Positions 49,901 to 61,900 of a stretch of 64,000 nucleotides of DNA are shown here, one piece after another. The translations under genes were made by a program, and so were the position numbers. Origin of the DNA: Trichoplax adhaerens (taxonomy: Eukaryota > Placozoa > Uniplacotomia > Trichoplacea > Trichoplacidae); contig NW_002060977.1 in assembly GCF_000150275.1 (NCBI RefSeq), positions 238,288 to 302,287 of the forward strand. The letters run 5' to 3'. Under the pieces are notes generated by a model, which did no database searches, was not told where the DNA came from, and saw nothing but the letters and a program-made list of their open reading frames with translations. Each line of letters starts with the position of its first letter. Within the stretch, counting starts at the first letter, position 1.

Positions 49901-52900
49901 TCACGAAGCTGATTTGTGACACTATAATCGTCATAAATGAGTATAAATCTGATCTTACATCCAAACTGGACCTGCTTTTTCATTAAAATATCATTAGTGA
50001 CTGTCGTATAATCTAATTTTACTTTAAATAAGATATATGAGCGACATAAATTAGATTATAGAGCAGGTTGAATACTGAGCTCCTATTATCACTCGTAAAT
50101 GTCGGATTACTTTGGATATACTTGATCAAAAGTCGAAAGTTTATGCTTCTTACCTAGATCAGTATCATGTTGTTAAGATTATGCTCTGGCATTTGATATA
50201 TTCTTCAATATTCATTATAGAATTTAATCAAATTCACTCCTCGTTAGAATAACACACTAATGACATATGTATACTCCATGGGTTTAAGTCCGATAAAAAT
50301 ACTGATAACCCTCTTAGTACAGAGTATTCCAAATGCAGATTTATTTACATCTAAGATAAGTAATAGTCGTCGTAAATTAAACTCACATATCTTACCAGCT
50401 TGAAGTTATGGCATGGCTAGCGGTTTCTCCGTTCTAAAGTTATGTTATAATAGCGCATTTAGTTATATGTTTCAGCACTACTTATTAAGTTAGCAATAAA
50501 TCTTTATCCAATACTGCATTTTAGACTTACGATCTTCTTTTTTGTAAGATTTTCTTGTAGCAAGATTAAAAAAGTTCACCAGAGCTTGAATACTGAACTT
50601 AATTATTATAAATATTAGTACCGCAATATGTACGGTATAAAGTTACTGAACCTCTGACAGGTCTACGACAAATGGTAATACTATCTATTAAATGAGCACA
50701 TTATCGTAAACCGTCTGCGAAGTGACGGGAGTTTACACTAGTTTATTACGAAAAGAACAGGATAAAGCGTATTATGTTTACAGTGCTATCCAAGCCCTAA
50801 TCTCAAAATAAACATGTGTCTGCATTTTAGTTATCATACAAGCTTATAGACGTTACGAATTGTCACAAAACAGCTTTGCAACAAGATAACGTAATATACT
50901 ATCAATAAGCCAATTCCTTGAGCCACGTATCAAGGAACGATATCTACACTATCACAAACACTTTTACTCTACTAGCAGACTACACAAAGACTTAAACGCC
51001 TCGTATTTTACGTTAAACACTAAGTTTAAAAATCCACTTCATTACACGATATACTGCAGTTTTATACTATTCCTCAATAGTTCAAGAGTCATAGTTAGTA
51101 CGATTAACTTTGGAATCATTCACTGAATTAGATATTAATTATAACTACTGCTCCCTTAATGCAGATAACAGTATTTACAAACATAGACATCTGATGCCTA
51201 ATACAGAATAGTCAGATTACGATATGTCCTATTACGGAACATTTCCATGATAATTTACAATCTACCTTAAGTAAGTTACGATCATAATGTTTCGAACTGT
51301 AAGTAGATAATTGCATTCCCTATTATAACTATTAATTTCAGTATGTGTATATGTGTTACTGTCATAAAAAGTCAGAGCTACATTAAAATACAGTATATCC
51401 AAATTAGAAGTTAACTAAATAAGAATAGGCTAACAGAATTATCCTAACATAGATATTTCTACTCTAATACAGTATATATCACTGTCACACGAATCATAAC
51501 GATGATTCTAACATAGTAAATCAATTACGAAATTTCTGCTTCATACCAATTAGATAATATAATTTTACGAAATATTGCTTAATTAACATAGCAATAGTTA
51601 TATGTAAGAAGTTTTTTTGAATAATTTAACTTTATTCTTGATCTAGAAATTTAGAGAGTAATTTGTTAATATCAATCTCAACGGAAACTATAATGGAACT
51701 CTCCTCTTTAAATTACCTGTAAGACTGCTTCAAATAAGGCAATGTATATTCCTTATTATTACTTAATTTAAATTAATTACGAACGCAATTGGTACGAGAA
51801 GAACAATTAATTCTTTTTATTTTTGTTCAAGAATTCTTGGATCTAATCGGATCTTTAATTACAGTTATGGTGCCCTAAGGCCTCTTCATAAATTACAGAT
51901 CTTGTAAATAAAATATAAACGTTTAAATAATCATAAATAAGTCAAAATTTAGTGATTACTTGATGAATTCTGTAATTGAACTTAATTATGCTTAAAAATA
52001 ACGGCTAAAGGAAATAATTAGTACGATCTACTTTTCTTGGCTGCAATGATACAGTCGTATTTTTGTATTACAATCTAGGAAATTGCCTTACAATCAGTTG
52101 ACAGTTATCGGAAATGAATTTTTAAAGAGTGCCAGTTCTCTAACTGAAATGTAAGCATATGCTAATTAATATACAGGATTATAATTATAGTAGCGGCTTA
52201 CAAGTGAAGATACTAGATTAATTATAAATTTTATTTTCTTCAGAATTAGAAGTTTACCCGCATATAACGTAACTTAGTATTAAATTACGAATTATAATTC
52301 ATATTTATTATGATATATCGTAGCATATCTTTCTATATTTATTATAATCCTTACTCATTTAGTAGCTCATAGCTATGTACTGTAATTGAACGTCACAAGT
52401 TAGAATACAGATGACCGAGTAGAGCTGGGCATCAGGTCACTATTAATGCTTACGGTAAAACAGATATGTAACCCATGATTAGCATATGGTTAGTTTATCG
52501 TGTTGTGCCTGGTAGAAACATTATGCTTACATACCGTAAATACTGCTGGTGCTACCGTATTGGATTATAGATCGCCCGATGTGAAATATTGTTACTAATA
52601 ACAATCTGAATGATAGTAAAATAAGCTAGAATGTTGCTATGCTGATTTTAGCTACATATATTATAAAATTTATATAAGCAGGCAAACTTCAGATTATTCA
52701 GCAGTTCTATCCAGAAGTCTTTCTAGTAGCTACATTCGGTTAGAGTAGAACTGCACAGGTTATCTTCGTATTAAAATGTTATAAAGTTCTAATTTTGTAC
52801 GGGTTTTGAGATTTTATGATCTGTTATATCACACTGGAGCTTACAAAAGCCCAATAGATAAAGTAGCCTTTTAATGCCTTTAATTACAGAGACTTAGAAA

Positions 52901-55900
52901 ATAATAATATCGAGAAAATTATGCCCATTGAACTTAATAATTTAACGAATGCTAGAATAATGTATGTATGAATAGTAATACTACTTGCTTTTCTTTCACA
53001 AATATTTGTCTGTCAATATTAATTTCGATCGTAGCTGATAAATTTAATGCGTCTAGATCTTTGGCGAACAACAAGATTAAAATATTGCGGGAAATAACTT
53101 TCTTTAACCTCTCTAATTTAGAGAAAATGTAAGTAGAATTAACAAATATTTCATAAGACTATTTTAGAGGTGCTTCATAAGCAATTATGGTAATATTCAG
53201 ATTATACCATAGAATTAATTCTAGATTATTATTTATATGTAATATTATATATAATATATTATCTTACATAGTAACTTAGAAAACAACAGAATCGGTCAAA
53301 TTGAAGACAATGCATTTTCTAATCTATCAAATCTATTAACACTGTAAGTGTTATTACAACAGCTGCCAATTTTCATTTAACCAAACTAAATTATATTTCT
53401 GAAAGGCTTTTTTATACGAGATCATAAATCGTTTGTGTGTGTTCGAAACAGTGTTAAGATATAGCTTATGCCAATCTAATATAGCTAAGTGAACATTTAA
53501 CCTAATATATTTTATTTAATAGATTTGAGTTAACATAAAAGTACGCCACGCTGGTAGATAATATGTTAGTAAATAGACTCATAAAATCAAGACTTAAGTT
53601 ATTAGAATGAAAATAGCTACTGTAGTACTTGTATTGACATAAAGCGACAGCAATTTTTAAATATAAAAGCCTTTATCTTCTTTATGGACAGGAACTAGAC
53701 ACATTAAGCACTTACAATAACTTTCAATGCTATTTTTCATTTCATTTCGGTGTGGGATAATATAATTTCGTGTTTTCTCGTATTGATATTTTCTAATTTA
53801 AATTTTCCGCAGGAAACTCAGTTTGAATAAAATTAAAAGCTTGGGACAACCCTTTTCGGCTGTATCTAATTTAAAACAATTGTATGTTAACATCAATTTT
53901 GTTAGTTCTTTTTTAATTTTGGCCTTTTATTTCAGAAATATAATATACTTTAGATTCAAAAATAAATCTTACTTAATTTCTTTTATAGATATTTAGATTT
54001 AAATTTCCTTAGCAATCCTACAGATGGAAGCATGTATACGTTTCAAAATCTTACCAAACTAGAAATACTGTAAGGCTAAATTTTCTTATTGTCCAAAATA
54101 CCGTCTTATTGTTCGGAAATAATAAGGAAATATAATATTTTCCGTTCTATTTAAAATCTGTTGATGGTTTCATGACTTTACTTGTGGCAGTCTTTCTACT
54201 GCCTAATTCGTAACTTCTGCATAAAAACATTAGAAAGCTCTTATTTCAATATTTTCAGAGATTTATCAGGAAATCGCCTCACTAAAATTGATAAAAAACT
54301 ATTCTATGGATTAAATAGTCTAAAATATTTGTAAGTCTTTGTTACAGAACAGCTTTACAACAAGATAGTTTAATATGCGATATATAAGTTTAGTCTCTGA
54401 TCCACATGTTAGTGGAAAATATCTAGGCTTTAAAATGCTTAATGAGTTAGAGTATAAATTTGATAGTGTGAATAAACTATGCTCCTTTAAATAAAATTCA
54501 GCAGACAAATTATTTAAAATACGGGTGTATTGAAGCTGTTAGATAGGCTATTGTTGTTAAAATATTAAGTAGAATTAAATCAAATATACTTAAAAGATAA
54601 TACAAAAATTTAGGGCTGTTGACAATAATAGGTATATAACAGTGATGTTTTTGATAATTCAAATATGCTGATTTCAGCTTCGTAGAATATAATATTAATC
54701 ATAGAATTTTATTTTCAGACTAAGTTCTGTAAAAGTTAATTGATGTTGGTCGTAATCGTTATGCTATAAACAATTTAGCTAGCGTAATTAAGCAGCTACA
54801 CTTTTCTCTTATTATTGTTCTTAGTCCTTCATTTCTAAGATTTGCTATTGTAAGAAGCTTTCCTGGTCCGTTAGAACTTGTTGATTATGTAGTACCTCAA
54901 TCGGCAGAGAATTAGTAATAATACCTGTTGTTATAAAATTACTAGTGTGATGTACACGCTAATTATAGTTGGTAGAACAAATTTTGTTGTAATAGGTAGA
55001 TGCTACGCTAAAATAACCGTAATTAATTATTATGAAGCTATGTAGTTGCTGAGGTAGTTAAAATAGTTTAAGCATAACGAAAGAAAGTCATAGTTATGTT
55101 ATATTATATTATATTATATTAAGAAAATTATAAAAGTAAGAAATGTGAAATATTTTCTTTCTTTGTTATATAACGTTAAATTTACTTTACACTTTATTTA
55201 ATACTTCATTCCACACTAATACTAGATACTTGGCCAACAATCATATATCTTACATTGAATTCGGAACATTTCAAAATCTGGAGAAATTAGTTCATTTGTA
55301 AGTCCTTTAAAAAGACGAAATTCCATTTAAGAGGAATGTAAGCTAGGTTATTATTACGCCTCTTGAAAGCAGCTCTTTATCTTTAGGAGTACCGAACAAA
55401 ACCAATTGGTTACTATTAATGGCAATCAATTCCGAGGCTTAAGAAATGTTCATCAATTGTTAGTAGCTGGAGTAACTTTATTAATACTACATTTTATGTA
55501 GCTATGATTGTATCGTAAAGTTCTTATAATGCGAAAAATATTTAAATGTCAAAGTATTAATATTATCCAATCATATATTACAGTTACTCGATATGATTAA
55601 AGTATGGAAATAGATAATAAAATTATTGTTTGCAAGCTGAAAAATCTTTCATTAATTATCTATTGTCGGTTAATAGAAATTTTGCTGGGAATCCTATTCG
55701 TTCAATTGCGTTAAATGGTTCTAACGGCTATTCTCAGTTACGATCCCTGTAAGAGATCAATATCTGTTAGAAAGTAAATCTACTAATTAACCGCAACAAA
55801 TATTGCCTCATTATGAAATAATAGTTAATGTTCTAAGTTATTTTATTTTATCTTAGCAAAGCTTCATTCTTTTCATTAGATAGATACAATTTCATTTTGC

Positions 55901-58900
55901 TTTATTTCTTTAATATGGAATCAATTACCATTAGCTAAATTGTGTCGAATTATTTGCTTAATTTGTAATCGAAAGAATTATAACGCAACATAGGTAGTTT
56001 AGATATATCCTTGGTAGACATTCTGTAAATTATTAAAGGTTTTTACAATTTAATTAATTTTCAGTTTTCGTATGAAATTATCATTAGAATTCATACTATT
56101 AATTGTAAATGAAAATTGAATAATGTTTATTTTCTAAATTTTTTGAGGAAGGAATCTGCGTGGTACATTTTTACATAGTATGGATAAGCTTAGCTTAAAT
56201 AATCTGCCAAAATTAGAAATAATGTAAGTAGCTAGTTATGTAATAAAATAAACCACTATTTGCCTTAGGAATCGATAATAGGTTGCATTTTCTTTCAGAA
56301 ATTTGATTAAGTTTTTATTATTACTATTAGAGATTTATATCGAAACAAAATTAAGGTCGTACGTTGGTCTCCTGGTTTCGTTGATGCCAACCTCGCTACT
56401 ATGTAAATAGATATTTAATTCACGGTCCAACACTAATGAAACATACATGAAATATCTTGCTTTAATTGTACTGACAGCTAATGTCCGAAATATCTTCACT
56501 ATTTGCAATATTTATATCCAAAATTCCTAAAATAGAGATCTTTCTTCGAATGGTGTTTCCTCTGTTGCAAGCATTAACCAACTATGCTCAGTACGAACGC
56601 TGTAAGAAACTAAAAATTAAGATTCGCTATTGTAACGTAACTTATTATGGAGATTATAGACCATTGACCTTGTTTAGTATGATGTGCGGTAGGGTAACTT
56701 TCTATAGATATCTTAATACATATTTAATAGCTTATGACAATAGAGTTTAATGAAAGATTCTTTGCCAGAATACATATGACTATATGCAGTTGGGTTTCGA
56801 GTTACTATTAAGGATGGAGTTAAAAATAGAACCGTAAAACATATATTAGGATATGATTAATTCATTATGATGTAATTCTGTAGTGTAACTTCAGAGGACT
56901 TGCTCTGTCAGGTACTCCAGTCAGTCAATACATTGAACGATAAGTGTTAACGATTCTTCTTTAACAATGAAATCCTTTACTTTGTAAACAAATACGCATA
57001 AACCTACATAATTAGAATTTAGAACTACACGCTATACGTTACAATCTTATAGCTGGTCTGGCAGCCGTAAGATTGCACACTATACATAGAGTACCAATCC
57101 AATGATTACCAATCTGATGAATAGCTACAGATAAGTTCAATCACATATCTCGGCACAGCTATCTCACGATACCAAATGTCTTTACTGTTGATACCAAGCT
57201 ATGATAGGTATCGCACCCATTTATAATACCTATCTTTAATGTAGAATAACAGCTCATCGTACTCTGACTGGTAAAAATAATATCTACGAAAATACTGTAA
57301 TAGTTTCCATGTTAGATTAATAATGGCTGGCAGTAAAATTTTTACTAATAGTAATCTGAATACGAGTAAAATAAGGAAGATATTGCTAGCCTGATTGTAG
57401 CCGCAAATGCTACGAAAGTATATGAGCTACAACTTAGAATATTTTAGTAATTCTTTCTATAAGTGTTTAGTAGTTGTATTAGGCTAGATAAAGCTGTACA
57501 TACATTATCTTTGTATAAGATCTAATAAACTTCTAATTTTTTACAAATATTGGATTTTCTTAATCGGTTATATCACAGTAATATCCTTCGATTATTACTA
57601 AGTTTTGTTTATAGAATTTTGTATCAGTTTTTCATTCATCAAGATAGAGCAACGGTGTTTCATTACCTCAGATACTTGTTCCTATGATCTTATTACCAGG
57701 AATTTATCTTTCAATCAAGTATTATCAATAGCGAAATTACAGTTAAAAAATTTAACTTGTCTTACAACCATGTAAGTATGTTATTTCTATGGTAATAATG
57801 AATTAATGAAAAATAAAGTTAACACTGTTTACTACAGTAAATATTTGTGAAGTATTAACATTATTGCATAGTAACATAATCATCTTCATTTTTCAGTCAC
57901 TTAAGCTTCAATCTGGTGCATAAGATTGAAGAGAATGATGTTTCAAACGCTATGGTAGCGAATAAAATTAGGTCACTGTAAGTTTTTCTTGATTATTTAA
58001 AAATATTTAACTTTAGATAATAGCCTTAACACGTGCGTTATATTTCAAAGCAATAATAGAAATCTGATCAATCACTTTGAGGGCTTTAGCTAATGATTCC
58101 ATTAACATTAGCAGCTCTAAAGGAGCTTATTACCTTGTTTCTATTTCATGTGTTATGAGCCAAATCGCGCTATGCTATTATGATCTATATTTACATTCGA
58201 TACCCCAACAGATTGCGCTTGCATAAAAACTTTTGTGACATTAAATGCCTTTTATCGTACTTTAGATATATTTTAACTTCGTTTCACACAAGATCCTCAA
58301 ATTTTATCGTATTTAGGATTACTAAAGAGATAGGTGATGTAGAAGTAGAATAGACCGCAAATTTATTACTTATAATCTTAGCCAACTACAATTAAGTCTT
58401 TGGTACCGAGTAGCACAACACAAGAGTTACTAAGCATTACCAGACTAGAGCTCAGGTTCAGTTACATCTGCAGTAGATAAAAATTTGTTTTAAGGCTGTA
58501 CAGACTGATTTATTTTCACGCTAAAGTTCATTCTTTACTCTAAGCAAATCAAAATAAACTATGCTGGTTCAGTCATGTTGTAATCAATATTCAATACCTA
58601 TTGTATCTATCTTGCATAGTAGTCCATAATATAAAGATAACAATAATTACTCTGATGATTTCATTGCCATAGTTACCGCTATTCTAAAGCTACTGTCGAA
58701 TATTAAAAGTTGAGTAGCAACAATTTCAGTAATTTTAAATTTCTTCACAACCGTCATAATTTGCTAAGTTGATTTAATTTTCAAATCCTTCCTTGCAAAC
58801 AAATTTTGTCACAAGAATAACGCACTTGCAATAAAAACATAGACAATGCGAAGATAATGATGAGTGAACTAAATTTAAAGAAATATGGCATTTAACCCTT

Positions 58901-61900
58901 TAACTAACAAGTCTACTGAGATATAAGTACATTTCATTTTACTGTAACTAAATTTATATAACTTATTATGAGATTTGTCCAGCATTAGAAAGCATTAGTA
59001 GCAGCTGCGAATGATAATATCTTTAGTTTGTGCATGAATTTAGAAGACAAATTTGTACTTAATTCCTAGTCAGTACAGTAGTATTTATAGACATAAGCAT
59101 TAGGTGACTTATTCTAGATAATCATTTTGCTGTGTACATAATTGGGATCGTACACCTAATAACATGCTATCAACTATCGTTTTGGATTATGATCGCATGG
59201 GACCCGTCCTGCAGCTGATTAATTATTCTCAACTATCAGATACGAAAACTAGCTGTTATACAATATGGCAATGTACAATTTACTTAAGCAGAATATTAGC
59301 GATAATGATTCTTAGTCTAAGTACTTATTCTTAATCTCAAAGAATTAGAATGTCCCCTGAACGAAATTTAGAAATTTATCCTACACGATAGTTTATACTG
59401 TGAGGCTTCGATACCGGCACTTTTCAAGACAGTAATTAGAGATCTATGTTTATAATCTTTAAAAGTGCCTGTGATATATACCAATCACGAAATTCCAAAT
59501 TTTAGAAAATTAAGGGCTTTATTGAATCTTATACATAGATTAACTACACAGCTCTACTCTAGCCGAATACTACTTCTAAAGACTTCTACAACGAACTAAC
59601 AGAATAATCTAAAGTTGCATGCTTTTATACTTTCCGTAGCATTCGCAGCTACAATCCGCATGGCAACCTTTTACCTTATTTTACACATAGTTAAATTATT
59701 CTTAGTAAGACTATTCTACTGCGGACCATCATTAATCCAATATGGATACGACTACAGTACTTACGTAGACATTATTCACACCAGCCAAAGTACAATGAAT
59801 TAACCATATCCTAATATATGATTTACAGTTCTATTCTTACCTATAGCCATATTAGTAACTCAACAGCTTACTGTATATAGTCATCTGTACTCTAGCATAG
59901 CGTCTCTACCACTACAGTCTATAGTTACAGCTACCAAATATCTCTTAGGATAAATATCTACCGTACATTATACTACACATGGCTAACAGTCTACAATCAC
60001 AATACTAAGTTACATTACATGCCCTATGCTTATCAAGTAAATCTGCAATTGTACCAAACATTTGAGTCATGAGTGTTTTTTGCTTCTATGTTCAAATTAA
60101 AATAACGAAGAGAAATTTATTAATTAAACCATTGATGTTCCTAATGACAAACAATTTGTGATTATTAAACTGGAGAATTACTGCATCTTAACTACTGTAG
60201 CGACATCTCTAACAATCGCCTCCAATATATGCATCCATTATCGTTTAAGAGCTGCAAAATGTTAAAGACCATGTAAGTACAGTCCGTAGTAATAGATACT
60301 TACCTAACTGTTATGCGAAAAAGTATATTAATAATCATCAATATATTTTAGCCGTTTCAAGTGTTAGCAGAGGATTTATACCAATATCTTTTTTTCGCTA
60401 GCAAAATCTCTGATTAATTATTAAGTCATTTTTGTTGATACTGTTTAAAATTTTAATTGCTTTGCTCATTCATTATTGATAATTTTTATGTAAGGATTAT
60501 TCATAAAATAGAAATTTTTTGTTTGGTGTTGAAATTAGCAGGGATTACAGCTCTAGCTAAATAAACAAAAGTTTATGTGCTGATTAAATATATATCTGTG
60601 TTACGAGCTTGGAATAGCCCTAACTTGCAACAAGGATTGAGAGAGTGATTCTACCCTTTACTACTGTTACTTGGAATACCAGATAATTGATATTCCAAGG
60701 CAGATAGGGTTTAACGTAGGGAAACCTTCAAGACTTACTAGAAAATCACAATCTAATTTACTGTCGGCGAACTCGCCGTTTATGTAGGTTTCATACCTAA
60801 AACCGCTATAGCTACACAAGTCACCTCGTCTATCAGAAATTAACCGAATTAATACCCTAAAGAGATTCTATCTGTACGTATTAGACACAGTCTAATGCTA
60901 TTAAATTTACGGTAACAAGATTAGAAAAATGCTTATAAACAGTTTAACAGATACATATAAAGCTATTCTACTTGGATATTTCCTCTAAACTTGGGAATTG
61001 TACTATGAACCTTAACAACTTGGAGGTGATAGATATAATCCAGTTTAGCTGGTTGGCAATTACTATAATAGACTATGTAATCCTAGATTAAGGATATCAA
61101 CTGTTAACCACTAAATTTACAACTAAGAAGACCGTAAAACATTTCTGAGATCTAAACATATATAGAAGGTAACATAGGAATAAAGTATACGTCACTGTAT
61201 TGGAACTAGTATTGTGATTATAGACTGTTAGCCATGTTTAGTACAATGTACGGTAGATATTTATCCTAAGAGATATTTGGTAGCTGTAACTATAGACTGT
61301 AGTGGTAGAGACTCTATGCTAGAGTACAGATGATTATATACAGTAAGGTGTTGAGTTACTAATAAGACTATAGGTAAAAATAGAAACGTAAATCATATAT
61401 TAGGATATGGTTAATTCATTGTACTTTGGCTGGTGTGAATAATGTCTACGTAAGTACTGTAGTCGTATCCATATTGGATTAATGATGGTCCGCAGTAGAA
61501 TAGTCTTACTAAGAATAATTTAACTATGTATAAAATAAGTCAAAAGGCTGCCATGCGGATTGTAGCTGCGAATGCTACGGAAAGTATAAAAGCATGCAAC
61601 TTTAGATTATTTTGCTAGTTCTTTCTAGAAGTCTTTAGAAGTAGTATTCAGCTAGAATAGAGCTGTGTGTAGTTAATCTTTGTATAAGATTCAATAAAGC
61701 CCTTATTTTTCTAAAATTTGGAATTTCGTGATTGGTATATATCGCAGTCACGAACATTACTTTCGTGACAGTCTGTAAGATAAAGGTCAGTGAATGACAA
61801 TATTACTGCAAAATAAGCGACAGAAGAATATGTAAGTAGCCAGCATTGCGATAAGATAACACCGAGATCAAAAATCTACAAATTCACAATAATTTGTACA

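Noticed and set aside
54714-54850. LRR-like GRNRYAINNLASVIKQLHF after TTTCAG, and a GTAAGA at 54850
   Set aside because: Stops in the required phase and no donor in register; perhaps a relic but too weak to annotate.
55953-56024. GSLDISLVDIL before GTAAAT
   Set aside because: The 72-nt window has no acceptor, and an in-frame TAA precedes the match.
56481-56750. 89-codon frame on the plus strand
   Set aside because: Reads across the LRR exon 56536-56601 in the wrong frame and on into LTR A.
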